In this document: piece after piece, positions 34,054 through 42,457 of the stretch
Position numbering within the stretch: position 1 is the first letter of the stretch
Layout of the letters: every line of letters starts with the position of its first letter
Notes under the pieces: model-generated
What the model was told of the DNA's origin: nothing
The model's input: the letters and a program-made list of their open reading frames with translations, nothing else
Databases searched by the model: none
Program-made: the position numbers and the translations under genes
Source of the DNA: Thalassomonas viridans
Lineage (GTDB): Bacteria > Pseudomonadota > Gammaproteobacteria > Enterobacterales > Alteromonadaceae
Length of the DNA: 64,000 bases
Assembly (NCBI RefSeq): GCF_000948985.2
Contig: NZ_CP059733.1
Location: forward strand, 1,736,001-1,800,000
Reading direction: 5' to 3'

Positions 34054-35499
34054 GTGAATAAAGTCCAGCTTAGCCAAGATGAAAACTTGTCATTTAAAAT
34101 CAGCCATCAACTTCTGCCACAGGATAATCAGCGACTCGATTTATATTTTTCCATACCGGTAGAAATGGGCATCAGCCCCAGCACCTTAGAAGAAGAGAGC
34201 TACTTTCATAGCAGTATCAAAAGCCATTGTGCCTACTATTCTCACCAGCTCCACCTGCCCCTGGTACGTAGCCGTTTTATCAGCCAGACCAAAGGGGAGC
34301 AAAGAGACTACAGGTTAAACCTGAATTTGTTTTCCTATCAGATCCGCATTGCCCTGGATGCCGATATCAAGCAGACCCTGAAAATCAAAGAGCCGGAGCC
34401 ATTTTATCAACAGGCCCTGGAGCTGGCAGATCAGTCGGTCTCGTTGCTGAAAAAATTACGCCGTTATACCCCGCCGGATAAAAAACTCAGCTCTTATTTT
34501 GAAAATGCCGACAATTACCTCAGCTGGCATGTGGAGCAGTCTTTTTTAAAGTTGCTGGCAAAAGGGCCGAGCAGCAGCGGGCAGGCGGAGGCGAGAGAAC
34601 AGTTGCTGGATTTATGCCGCAGTGAAAGCAGCTACCGCAATAAAAATCAGTACAACTCCCAGATAACTTTGGCGGATCCTAACCGTATCACCAATAAAAT
34701 GCGCCTGCTGCAAAGGTTAATCGAATACGGGGTGGTTTTTAAAAAGGATACCCGGTCGCTAAACACTAACCTGAAACGTCTGGTGCGCGGTTCGGTGACC
34801 GCTGTGGTCATGGCGTTCGTGATGATGCTGGTATTAAATGCCCGTTCAAGCTTTGCCGAAGTGACCCTGGCCCTGGTGGCTTTACTGGGAGTGATATACG
34901 GCCTGAGGGAGATTTTTAAGGATGACTTAACCCAGTTGATCTGGCGGAAAATACAACGGGGCAGGCCCAGGTGGCAGCATGTTTTCACTAACAGCGTCAG
35001 CCAGAACCGTATCGCTACCGAGACCTTGTGGCTTGAATATATCAAACAACGGGATCTGCCCCAGGAAGTGGATAAGATATTCCAGAAACGGCGCCAGCAA
35101 AATAAGCAGGCGGCGAGGCTGTTGCACTTTCGCAGCGATTTTAAGGTGGTGGCCAAAGAATTTTTGCCCGGTTATGATGAAATCAAACAGGAGATCTTCT
35201 TTAACCTGACACCTTTTGTCCGTTTTCTGAAAAAAGGCGCCGGACGTTTATATTCTCTCGACGGTATCAAGGTGACCAACCAGAGTGTGGAGCGCCGTTA
35301 CCAGATCAACCTGGTGCTGATGCAGGGAGACAAAGCCGATTTACACCTGCAGCGTTTTAAGATCACCTTAAACCGCTCTGCAATTATCAATATCGAAGCC
35401 CTGGATGAGGCGGATAAACCGGGTAAGGCGGAAGCCGTTGAAAAGCAGGCGACAACAGATGTTGTGACTCCGGCCCCCGAAGCCGAAAAGTCTGCCTGA
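34054..35499 (+). CDS. Conserved hypothetical inner-membrane protein, 481 aa
   Basis: A long soluble N-terminal part (about 1-245, including FSIPVEMGISPSTLEEESYF and paired charged helices) is followed by two membrane helices (SVTAVVMAFVMMLVLNA, EVTLALVALLGVIYGL) near residues 250-285. A soluble basic C-terminal domain and an Ala/Glu-rich tail follow. The frame starts at a GTG with no good ribosome site. A strong AAGGAGC lies before an ATG at 34043 whose frame closes after four codons (MNNE) and overlaps the GTG, apparently because of an 11-bp duplication. Function unknown. Confidence 0.75.
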   Translation: MNKVQLSQDENLSFKISHQLLPQDNQRLDLYFSIPVEMGISPSTLEEESYFHSSIKSHCAYYSHQLHLPLVRSRFISQTKGEQRDYRLNLNLFSYQIRIALDADIKQTLKIKEPEPFYQQALELADQSVSLLKKLRRYTPPDKKLSSYFENADNYLSWHVEQSFLKLLAKGPSSSGQAEAREQLLDLCRSESSYRNKNQYNSQITLADPNRITNKMRLLQRLIEYGVVFKKDTRSLNTNLKRLVRGSVTAVVMAFVMMLVLNARSSFAEVTLALVALLGVIYGLREIFKDDLTQLIWRKIQRGRPRWQHVFTNSVSQNRIATETLWLEYIKQRDLPQEVDKIFQKRRQQNKQAARLLHFRSDFKVVAKEFLPGYDEIKQEIFFNLTPFVRFLKKGAGRLYSLDGIKVTNQSVERRYQINLVLMQGDKADLHLQRFKITLNRSAIINIEALDEADKPGKAEAVEKQATTDVVTPAPEAEKSA

Positions 35500-35669
35500 G
35501 CGGGGCAACAGCCGGGCGGCTTACACTTTATAACAAATGCATACAGTTCTAAACAAAGAAACACCTTATAAAACAGCTTTAAGTATTGGAATTCACTAAG
35601 ATAAGGCTATTGAAGTCAGGCACCGAAGCTGACTTGGTTTTTGGCTAATCATCAGGGAAATAACGGCTT

Positions 35670-36272
35670 ATGTTCAGGTTTATCAAGGTATTTTTGTTTA
35701 TTACTTGCTTATCTGCCACCGGCAGCGCGCTGGCCTGGGAAAATACTCCCTATGAAGTGATTGCCAATGCCGGTAGTAATCTTTTTGCCCGCATTGCCGG
35801 CGAGCAGCAGGCGCTGAAAAAACAGCCTGACCTGATGGTCAGCATAGTTGAGCAGGAGCTGATGCCTTATGTGGATCACCGTTATGCGGCTTTTAAAATC
35901 CTTGGGAAAAACTTAAGGACCATAACCAAGGCGCAAAGGGAAGCTTTTGTTGTTGCCATGAAAAGCCACCTGAGCCAGAGTTATGTGCAGGTGTTGTCCA
36001 AATACACAGATCAGAAGGTGACTTTCCACCAGCAGGAACAGGGAAAAAGCCGTAAAATTGTCTCGGTCAAGTCTGTGATCAGCCAGGCGGGTAAGCCGGA
36101 TATCGAAATGGATTTTCGTTTGCGTAAAAATAAAAGCTCCCGCCAGTGGCTGGCCTTTGATATCGTGGTCGAAGGCATCAGCATGCTTGACGCCAAGCAA
36201 GCAGAGATAAGTGCTAAAATTCGCAGCAACGGCATAGAGCAGGTGATTGATGAGCTGGCCAGGGAAACCTGA
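35670..36272 (+). CDS. MlaC/Ttg2D-type phospholipid-binding protein, orphan
   Basis: A 200-residue periplasmic protein with a signal peptide ending ALAWE. It has the MlaC fold pattern: VIANAGSNLFARI, VEQELMPYVDHRYAAFKILGKNLRTITKAQREAFV, YVQVLSKYTDQKVTF and WLAFDIVVEGISMLDAKQAEISAKI. MlaC ferries phospholipids between the outer-membrane MlaA and the inner-membrane MlaFEDB complex. Here no mlaF, E, D, B or A is adjacent, so it is either a second copy or works with a complex encoded elsewhere. Confidence 0.9.
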   Translation: MFRFIKVFLFITCLSATGSALAWENTPYEVIANAGSNLFARIAGEQQALKKQPDLMVSIVEQELMPYVDHRYAAFKILGKNLRTITKAQREAFVVAMKSHLSQSYVQVLSKYTDQKVTFHQQEQGKSRKIVSVKSVISQAGKPDIEMDFRLRKNKSSRQWLAFDIVVEGISMLDAKQAEISAKIRSNGIEQVIDELARET

Positions 36273-36625
36273 GCCTAATAGCAAACGAAATAATGAATCG
36301 ATCACCTTCAATGGTCTAAACAGCCAACAACTTAGTGGCGCTTAATCTCAATAGCTGGCTATTGCCCGGCAAAATGCTCCTGTGTTGCCTTAATAGCCAA
36401 CATCCATGTTGGGATCAATCACGCGCCTCGCCTGCATGCAGGTGCTTAGCTTTAGTCTGGAACCATAAAGCTGTGAACTTGAATGTTTATCCTTACTGAA
36501 TCTTGATCGATTCTTTATTACGTTTGGTATAACTGATTGTTCCGACATACATTTATATCCGCTGGACTTTGTCGGATAAGGCTTTTATGCCTTGATAATT
36601 CCTTCTGCTGTAAATTTGGGAATTT
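36273..36625. other. Structured intergenic region with three short palindromes
   Basis: Between mlaC-like and GGDEF genes. Three perfect dyads follow one another: AATAGC-TG-GCTATT (36350-36363), CCAACAT-CC-ATGTTGG (36397-36412) and CCTGCATGCAGG (36431-36442). None is followed by a T-tract, so these are not simple terminators. No open frame is convincing. Confidence 0.45.
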
Positions 36626-37852
36626 ATGTCAAAAAGCACCAATACCAATGCCAACCGTTATATCTTTATCATCGCCTTTGCAATCGCCGCTTTAATTCTG
36701 GTTAATGGCGGTTTTGCCTACTGGCAAATGCATAAAATTAAAACCGAATTCGAAGATGTCGCCAACAAGGATTTGCCGCTGGTGACCCAGTTGTTGCCGC
36801 TTATCGACCGGCAGTTTGAACAAACCTTATTAATTGAGAAGCTGCACCAGCAAAGTCACGGGCACCAGGGGGTGGTGATCCGGACTCTGGAAGACAGTTT
36901 TATCCGTACCGGTGAAAAGTTTGATACTGCGTTGGCAACCCTGAAAGAATTTATCGTTCCCCTGATGTCCCTGGGACAGCCGGAAACCCGGGCAGAGATG
37001 ATCCGGGTGAATTTGCTGCTGGAGCAGATAGGCAAAGAGCACCAGCAATATCATGATCAGGTCATTGCCATGATAGACACCATTAAGAATGGCGGCGGTA
37101 AAATTCCCGCACAGGTGATCCGTATTTTAAATGAAGAAGAGAAAGAGCTTCGTCTGGAATTAACCGGCTTGCGTGATCAAGTTCAGCGCTTTACCCAGCA
37201 ATCGGTCATTGCGGTGGATAAACATGAAAGTTGGGTAATACAGGGAGTCGTACTCTTTACTCTGTTTGTTTATTCTCTGGGGACGATAATGCTGTTTATG
37301 ATGTATCAGGTGATGCAGCACAGGCAAAAAGCGGTGGAAGAACTTGCCTACTTTGCCACTCATGATCCGCTGACAAAACTTATCAACCGCCGTTATTTCT
37401 TTGAACGTTTTGAGGAGGCGATCAATGCCGCCAAACGTCACCAACATCCTTTAAGTATTTGTGTCTGTGATTTGGATCATTTTAAGCAAATTAATGACAC
37501 TTTGGGGCACCAGGCAGGGGACAAGGTTCTGGCAAGCTTTGGCGAACTTTTAACCGAGGTGAAACGCCCTGAGGACATTGCCGGGCGCTTTGGCGGCGAT
37601 GAATTTGTTTTGTGTTTTCCCAATACTCACGGCAAAGATATTGTCCATATGGTGGAGCGGATCAGGGAAACTATGGCGAAAAAGGAATTTAAGCTTGCTG
37701 ATAATAAACGCTTTTCGGTGACGGCTACTTTTGGTATTGCCGAAATGGATTTAAACAGCCGCTGCCAGGAGTCGTTATTTGAAGCGGCGGACAACGCCCT
37801 GTATCAGGCGAAAGAAAAAGGCCGTAATACGGTGGTGTTATATCAGAATTAA
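36626..37852 (+). CDS. Membrane-bound diguanylate cyclase
   Basis: 408 residues. TM1 (about 11-31), a periplasmic helical bundle of chemoreceptor-like type (about 35-205; DLPLVTQLLPLIDRQFEQTLLIEKLHQQ), TM2 (about 207-228) and a GGDEF domain with DPLTKLINRRYF, DLDHFKQINDTLGHQAGD and intact GGDEF (323-327). The RPED segment 10-13 residues before the signature is not at the usual I-site spacing. Expected to make c-di-GMP in response to a periplasmic cue. Confidence 0.94.
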   Translation: MSKSTNTNANRYIFIIAFAIAALILVNGGFAYWQMHKIKTEFEDVANKDLPLVTQLLPLIDRQFEQTLLIEKLHQQSHGHQGVVIRTLEDSFIRTGEKFDTALATLKEFIVPLMSLGQPETRAEMIRVNLLLEQIGKEHQQYHDQVIAMIDTIKNGGGKIPAQVIRILNEEEKELRLELTGLRDQVQRFTQQSVIAVDKHESWVIQGVVLFTLFVYSLGTIMLFMMYQVMQHRQKAVEELAYFATHDPLTKLINRRYFFERFEEAINAAKRHQHPLSICVCDLDHFKQINDTLGHQAGDKVLASFGELLTEVKRPEDIAGRFGGDEFVLCFPNTHGKDIVHMVERIRETMAKKEFKLADNKRFSVTATFGIAEMDLNSRCQESLFEAADNALYQAKEKGRNTVVLYQN

Positions 37853-37962
37853 ACCGCGGCTTCTTTTGGCCTGAGCCTGCCTTACTCGTGTGAGGAGGGC
37901 TTGGGGTCAAATGCTTCGTGAGAATATAAGTTGCTTTCGGGTAAAACTGGCACTTGTTCTTG

Positions 37963-37997
37963 CTACATTTTATGTAGTAAGCTACAGAAAGTGTAGC
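37963..37997. promoter_or_regulatory. Two tandem dyads upstream of hxlR-type gene
   Basis: CTACA-N5-TGTAG occurs twice (37963-37977 is CTACATTTTATGTAG; 37982-37996 is CTACAGAAAGTGTAG). Centres are 19 bp apart and 57-76 bp before the start codon. The shared half-site fits autoregulation by the winged-helix dimer. Confidence 0.6.
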
Positions 37998-38053
37998 ATG
38001 TTTATGCCCTGCCCATATGTGTAACAACAGCAGGGCATATAAGGAAAGCAATA

Positions 38054-38404
38054 ATGTCATTACCACTTCCCGGTGCGCCGGTGCGGGGTTCAAAAACCGG
38101 CAAGCCTGTTATGGCCCTGCTGGATTTATTGGGGCGTAACTGGACCTTGGGGATTTTATGGAACCTCAGCCAGGATCCCTGCACCTTCCGTGAACTACAA
38201 AAACGTTGTGAAAATATCTCCCCGACCTTGCTCAATAACCGGCTAAAGGAATTGCAGGGGACCTTATTTGTGGAAAAGCAGGCTTCCGGTTATGCCCTGA
38301 CTGAGTTGGGGGAAGAACTATTTGGCCATATCAGGCCGCTGGGAGGCTTCAGCCGTTTATGGCAGCAACGCCTTGAGCAGTCCGATAGCCAGCAACAGCT
38401 TTAA
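38054..38404 (+). CDS. HxlR family winged-helix regulator
   Basis: A 116-residue protein with the HxlR pattern: ALLDLLGRNWTLGILWNLSQDPCTFRELQKRCENISPTLLNNRLKEL as the winged helix-turn-helix, then FVEKQASGYALTELGEEL as the wing. It has one Cys in the DPCTF turn and a second in RCENI, so a thiol-based redox response like that of related regulators is conceivable. Two copies of a palindromic site precede it. NudC begins 56 bases downstream on the same strand. Confidence 0.9.
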   Translation: MSLPLPGAPVRGSKTGKPVMALLDLLGRNWTLGILWNLSQDPCTFRELQKRCENISPTLLNNRLKELQGTLFVEKQASGYALTELGEELFGHIRPLGGFSRLWQQRLEQSDSQQQL

Positions 38405-38460
38405 AGCCGTTAACTGCATAGAATAAGCGCGTTAACAAGCATTTTTATAGGGAGAGAACC

Positions 38461-39417
38461 TTGAGTAGTCCTGCACTAACTTTTTCACAAATGTCATTAA
38501 ACCGGGCGTCTTCTGCCCGTAAAAACGAGACTTGGCTGCAGGAGCAGCAAAATAGGGCGGATACGGTTTTTTTACCCGTATGGCGTTCCCTATGCCTGTT
38601 TACACAAGAGCAGCTGGCCTGGCTTACCCGGGAGCTTGAAATAACCCGGCAGCTGATAGCACAGGCAAGCAACTGTTATTTTTTAGGCCTGGACGGCGAG
38701 CAGGCGGTTTTTGTACTCGATCTTTCTGATCTGTCCCAGCAAAACCTTGAGGCTATGTTGGGGGATAAATACCAGCTAAAAGATTTCCGCATTTCCTTAC
38801 CCCTGGTTACCCCTAAGCAGGCGCCTGTTTTGGCTTATGGCCGTGCCCTTAATCATTGGCACAGGCAGTGCCTGCATTGCGGTTATTGCGGTGAGAAAAC
38901 CCTCTCCCTTGACGGTGGTCACAGGCGAAAATGCCAAAGCGAGTCATGTGCCAAAGAGCACTTTCCCCGTACCGATCCTGTGGTGATTATGCTGGTGGAG
39001 CACCAGGCTCCCGGGGAAAAGGCCAGGTGTTTACTGGCGCAGCACCATAATATTCCGGCAAAAGTGGTTTCTACCCTGGCGGGCTTTGTCGATCCGGGGG
39101 AATCTCTGGAAGAAGCCGTATGCCGGGAGGTTCAGGAAGAGGCCGGTGTAGCGGTGGAGCAGGTGACTTATATGGCTTCCCAGCCCTGGCCGTTTCCCAA
39201 TTCCCTGATGATAGGCTTTTTTGCCCGGGCAAAAAACGATAAGCTCAATATCGATAATGACGAAATTGCCGATGCCAAATGGTTCAGCGCCGAAGAGATC
39301 AGTACTTTTGATAATTGGGGAGATGAAGGAGATAACTATAAACTGCCGAGAAAAGAGTCTATCGCCCGGTATTTGATCGATACCTGGCTTGCTCAGCAGC
39401 AAAAACAGCAAACATAA
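38461..39417 (+). CDS. nudC: NADH pyrophosphatase / RNA deNADding enzyme NudC
   Basis: 318 residues, longer than the E. coli enzyme (257). The zinc ribbon HCGYCGEK...CQSESC precedes the NUDIX domain. The NUDIX box GFVDPGESLEEAVCREVQEEAG and the NudC-specific SQPWPFPNS motif after it are intact. It cleaves NAD(H) to NMN(H) and AMP and removes NAD caps from RNA. Start is a TTG after GGGAGAG. It may be cotranscribed with the HxlR-type regulator. Confidence 0.94.
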   Translation: MSSPALTFSQMSLNRASSARKNETWLQEQQNRADTVFLPVWRSLCLFTQEQLAWLTRELEITRQLIAQASNCYFLGLDGEQAVFVLDLSDLSQQNLEAMLGDKYQLKDFRISLPLVTPKQAPVLAYGRALNHWHRQCLHCGYCGEKTLSLDGGHRRKCQSESCAKEHFPRTDPVVIMLVEHQAPGEKARCLLAQHHNIPAKVVSTLAGFVDPGESLEEAVCREVQEEAGVAVEQVTYMASQPWPFPNSLMIGFFARAKNDKLNIDNDEIADAKWFSAEEISTFDNWGDEGDNYKLPRKESIARYLIDTWLAQQQKQQT

Positions 39418-39515
39418 GAACGCCGGGAAAGCCAGATAAATAAAGGCCTGAAGAAGATAAAAGCCGGCCAAAAAATAACAAAAAAATTGCCCGGCTATTT
39501 CCCTTTAATATTTAT

Positions 39516-39529
39516 TTGATTAATATCAA
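39516..39529. promoter_or_regulatory. FNR box upstream of hpf
   Basis: TTGAT-TAAT-ATCAA matches the FNR consensus perfectly. Its centre is about 61 bp before the predicted transcription start of the promoter at 39548-39576, the class I spacing. Confidence 0.65.
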
Positions 39530-39547
39530 GAAAAGCGATTTTTAGCT

Positions 39548-39576
39548 TTGTCACCACCCGCCTACAGGAGTATGTT
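39548..39576 (+). promoter_or_regulatory. Predicted sigma-70 promoter of hpf
   Basis: TTGTCA (39548-39553) and TATGTT (39571-39576) are separated by 17 bases. The start would be near 39583, leaving a leader of about 90 bases before the hpf ATG. Confidence 0.5.
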
Positions 39577-39671
39577 TACCTTACAGAAGAGAAAAAAATT
39601 GAAAATAAAACTTGTGTTTTATGACAATTGCCCCAAGTGTTAAAAGTGAAGTAACTAAAAAAGGAATACCT

Positions 39672-40028
39672 ATGAAAATAAATCTTTCTGGTCACCATGT
39701 CGATGTTACTAGTTCGATCAAAGAGCATGTCGAAGAAAAATTCTCCAAGATAGCAACTCATTTTCCTACACTTATTTCGCTTGATGTTATCCTTTCCAAG
39801 GAGCACGGCAAGCATCAGGCTGAATTACGAACGACCTATGAGGGAGGAAGAATCTCTGCCACAGGTACAGATGATGTCATGTATCCGGCTATCGCCCTTG
39901 CCGCTAAAAAACTCGATGCCGCACTCAAGCATCGCAAAGGCCAGTTAAAGGCCAACCTTCATGCCAAACCCGGGATGACTACCCCTGAAATCGCGCATGA
40001 AAGAATACAGGAAATGGAATTATCCTAA
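39672..40028 (+). CDS. hpf: Ribosome hibernation promoting factor (HPF/RaiA family)
   Basis: 118 residues from the ATG at 39672; the frame is open further upstream, but MKINLSGHHVDVTSSIKEHVEEKFSKI is the canonical HPF start. The fold continues with VILSKEHGKHQAELRTTY, ISATGTDDVMYPAIALAAKKLDAALKHRKGQLK. It is the short type, which binds the 30S decoding region and promotes 100S or inactive 70S ribosomes in starved cells. A perfect FNR box and a terminator flank the gene, so it is a monocistronic, probably oxygen-regulated unit. Confidence 0.93.
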   Translation: MKINLSGHHVDVTSSIKEHVEEKFSKIATHFPTLISLDVILSKEHGKHQAELRTTYEGGRISATGTDDVMYPAIALAAKKLDAALKHRKGQLKANLHAKPGMTTPEIAHERIQEMELS

Positions 40029-40047
40029 TTCTTTATTAACTGTAACC

Positions 40048-40068
40048 GGGGCCGTAAGGCCCCTTTTT
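40048..40068 (+). terminator. Terminator of hpf
   Basis: GGGGCC pairs with GGCCCC across GTAA, followed by TTTTT. Confidence 0.9.
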
Positions 40069-40129
40069 AATGCCTGTTTGTTAGGGCGTAGCCAGTCACA
40101 AATTTTTTATCGGGAAAGTAATCTTAAGG

Positions 40130-40369
40130 CTAGAAACTGATTGCCGCGGTTTGGCCGGCGGTAGCTGTGGTCTGAGAGGGGGCGTCTTTCTGCCCCCGGT
40201 TTGTAGCAGGCTGTTGGCTATCGGATGCCCGGGCGATCTGCTTGCTTTGCTGTTGTTGCTCCAGCTCATAAGAAAGCCAGACATTGGCGCTTAAGCACAC
40301 CAGGCCGATCATATACAGGTAAATGCGCATCCCTAAGCTGGATTCCTTTTGACTAACCGCTAACTTCAT
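40130..40369 (-). CDS. Small single-pass membrane protein, 79 aa
   Basis: ATG at 40367-40369 with a GAGGT site eight bases upstream. The N-terminal tail MKLAVSQKESSLG is followed by one membrane helix (MRIYLYMIGLVCLSANVWLSYEL) and a periplasmic or cytosolic tail rich in Gln, Ser, Thr and Ala. The open frame extends 99 codons further upstream without a ribosome site, which is ignored. Function unknown; a small scaffold or regulator of a membrane complex is possible. Confidence 0.55.
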   Translation of the reverse strand: MKLAVSQKESSLGMRIYLYMIGLVCLSANVWLSYELEQQQQSKQIARASDSQQPATNRGQKDAPSQTTATAGQTAAISF

Positions 40370-40710
40370 AGCTAGTACCTCACTTGGCTTATTTCTTTTA
40401 TGCACATTACTAAGTGCAGGTTTAGGGCCAATAAAAAGCTTTTTAAGGAGGATTTTAATAAGTTGCTGATTTCTCTGTTTCTTTATTTTTTTGTTTTTTT
40501 TCTGGCTGTAGAGCGAATGGTGATTTTTAGCGGGCAGCAAGCAGCCTGATAAAAAATGGCGGAGATAATGAAAGAACTGGCGTAAGCTTTGGCGGAAAAA
40601 CAGTGAAAAATATGACGAATAAGGCGCCGGAGCGGCAAATTTGTGCCGGTCCGGGCGAAATAGCACTTGCTGGTATTAGTTCGGGCTTTCGGTTCTGGCC
40701 TATATAGGGG

Positions 40711-41193
40711 TTAGCCGTCTTCCAGATAGATCTGCATTTCGTCGCTGATTTGCTTACGCATTTCCATCAGTTTAATGGCGCTTTGGTGTTGTTTCTTATC
40801 TGCTTCGGTTTTGGGCACCCATTTGGGGATTTCTATGTTATGTCCGGTTTCATCCACCGCCACCATGATAACGATGCAATGTGTGGTCAGGCGGCGGTTG
40901 AGGGATTTGGGATCGCAGGCGGTCACTTCCAGGGCAATATGCATGGAGGAAGAACCGGTATAAATCACCTTGGCGGCCACTTCCACCAGGCTGCCGACAT
41001 GGATCGGCGCCACAAAGCGTATACCGCCGGCATAGGCGGTGACACAGTAACGGCCACTCCAGCCGGCGGCACAGGCATAGGCGGCCAGGTCTATCCATTT
41101 CATCACCGCACCGCCGTGTACCTTGCCGCCAAAGTTAACATCCTGGGGCTCTGCCAGGAATCTCAGGGTGACGTCTCTTTGTGGTTTATTCAT
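40711..41193 (-). CDS. Acyl-CoA thioesterase (hotdog fold, YciA/BACH-like)
   Basis: 160 residues. TLRFLAEPQDVNFGGKVHGGAVMKWIDLAAYACAAGWS is the hotdog helix with the conserved N-x-x-G-x-V-x-G-G-x-x-M-x-x-x-D active-site pattern. The second half (VGSLVEVAAKVIYTGSSSMHIALEVTACDP, THCIVIMVAVDETGHNIEIPKWVP) completes the fold. It hydrolyses short- to long-chain acyl-CoA. Monocistronic and divergent from the glycine-zipper gene. Confidence 0.9.
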   Translation of the reverse strand: MNKPQRDVTLRFLAEPQDVNFGGKVHGGAVMKWIDLAAYACAAGWSGRYCVTAYAGGIRFVAPIHVGSLVEVAAKVIYTGSSSMHIALEVTACDPKSLNRRLTTHCIVIMVAVDETGHNIEIPKWVPKTEADKKQHQSAIKLMEMRKQISDEMQIYLEDG

Positions 41194-41404
41194 TTTTACA
41201 TCCTCTGCTTATTGCGCATTTTCGGCTGCGCTTGTTTTTATTTTAGGCGATAGGCTTTGCATTTGTTTTCTTTTGTTTTTTTGCCTTAGTTTTGTTTAAT
41301 TCCATTTTGTTCAGTTTCGTTCAGCTTGAGTTCAGTTAACCGGGGCTAAGCTGTTAAACAAATAAAGAGAAAGCCTTATGGCGTTATTGTTTCAGGAGCG
41401 AAAA

Positions 41405-41998
41405 ATGAAGATTGTAACCAAAGCCTTAACCAAAGCCTTGATAATGGTTTCGCTGTTAGCGACTGCGGCAAATGCGACCGCCGGTCATCACAAGGGAGAC
41501 AGTTTTTATGCCAGGGGCAAAGTGATCTCCGCCACGCCGATTTATCAAACCGTCAGGGTAGAGCATGTGCATGACAGCGGCTGCTGGACCCGGGTACGCC
41601 ACCATCACAGCAGCGGCGGCTATCACACCAGCTCCGGCCACCATGGAAGCAACGAGGTAGCGGCGACGGTTGTCGGCGCCGTTATCGGCGGCACTGTCGG
41701 CCATGTTTTATTTAAAAAGTCAGACCTTAAAGGAGTAGGTACGGTAGCCGGGGCCATTATCGGCGGTTCAGTGGGCAATGACATCGGTCGTCACAGCCAT
41801 AGCTCAGGCCATTATAGCTCGGGGTACCGCCATGCCAGTCACCGTAAGGTGCTGCATTGTCGCCAGGAATATACCAGTTTTGAAGAAATCACAGGTTATG
41901 ACGTGACCTACAAATATCAGGGAGATATCTACCATACCCGCACCCGCCACCATCCGGGTAAAAAGATCAAACTGAAGGTGACGGTAGATCCGGTATAA
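41405..41998 (+). CDS. Glycine-zipper 2TM-domain envelope protein
   Basis: About 197 residues from the ATG at 41405 (AGGAG site; an upstream in-frame ATG lacks one). The signal peptide ends ANATAG. A His/Ser-rich region (HHHSSGGYHTSSGHHG) precedes the 17-kDa-antigen-like glycine zipper VAATVVGAVIGGTVGHVLF...GVGTVAGAIIGGSVGNDIG. A second His-rich stretch and a basic beta C-terminal part follow. The zipper inserts into or associates with the outer membrane; His clusters could bind metal. Function otherwise unknown. Confidence 0.85.
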   Translation: MKIVTKALTKALIMVSLLATAANATAGHHKGDSFYARGKVISATPIYQTVRVEHVHDSGCWTRVRHHHSSGGYHTSSGHHGSNEVAATVVGAVIGGTVGHVLFKKSDLKGVGTVAGAIIGGSVGNDIGRHSHSSGHYSSGYRHASHRKVLHCRQEYTSFEEITGYDVTYKYQGDIYHTRTRHHPGKKIKLKVTVDPV

Positions 41999-42106
41999 GT
42001 AAGCTTTTGCAAACCAGGCAGGTAAAATTCAAAAGACTATCAGTTCTTTATTTAGCAGAGCCAATCTTTTACACTCAGGTGAGAAGCTCGCGTACAGGTA
42101 ATATTT

Positions 42107-42454
42107 ATGAGATCCGTTTTACTTTTGATGTTGTTTTTACTGGCAACTTTGTCTGTCGGCCAGCATAAGGCGCAGGCAAATGCTGCCGTTAACAACTATC
42201 AGGTAACAGGGTACGACTTGCCCTCGACAGGGGATAAGGCCGCTAAAAAAGAACGTCATAAAAAATCTTCCAGGAAAATTTCCCAGCAGCAGGCGGCACA
42301 GAAGGTCAAAAACCGTTATGGCGGCAAGGTACTTAAAGTACAAAGCAGCAAGGTTAACGGCCAGGCCGGATATAAGGTCAAACTGTTAAAAAAAGACGGC
42401 CATATTATTTCCGTGCTGGTAGATGGTCATTCGGGAAAGATTAAGGGAAATTAA
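42107..42454 (+). CDS. PepSY-domain periplasmic protein
   Basis: 115 residues: a signal peptide (ending AQAN near residue 25), a Lys/Ser-rich linker (KKERHKKSSRKIS) and a PepSY-like domain QQQAAQKVKNRYGGKVLKVQSSKVNGQAGYKVKLLKKDGHIISVLVDGHSGKI. PepSY proteins often sit beside two-component systems and may modulate the sensor or inhibit proteases. It ends three bases before the response regulator start and is clearly in its operon. Confidence 0.88.
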   Translation: MRSVLLLMLFLLATLSVGQHKAQANAAVNNYQVTGYDLPSTGDKAAKKERHKKSSRKISQQQAAQKVKNRYGGKVLKVQSSKVNGQAGYKVKLLKKDGHIISVLVDGHSGKIKGN

Positions 42455-42457
42455 ACT

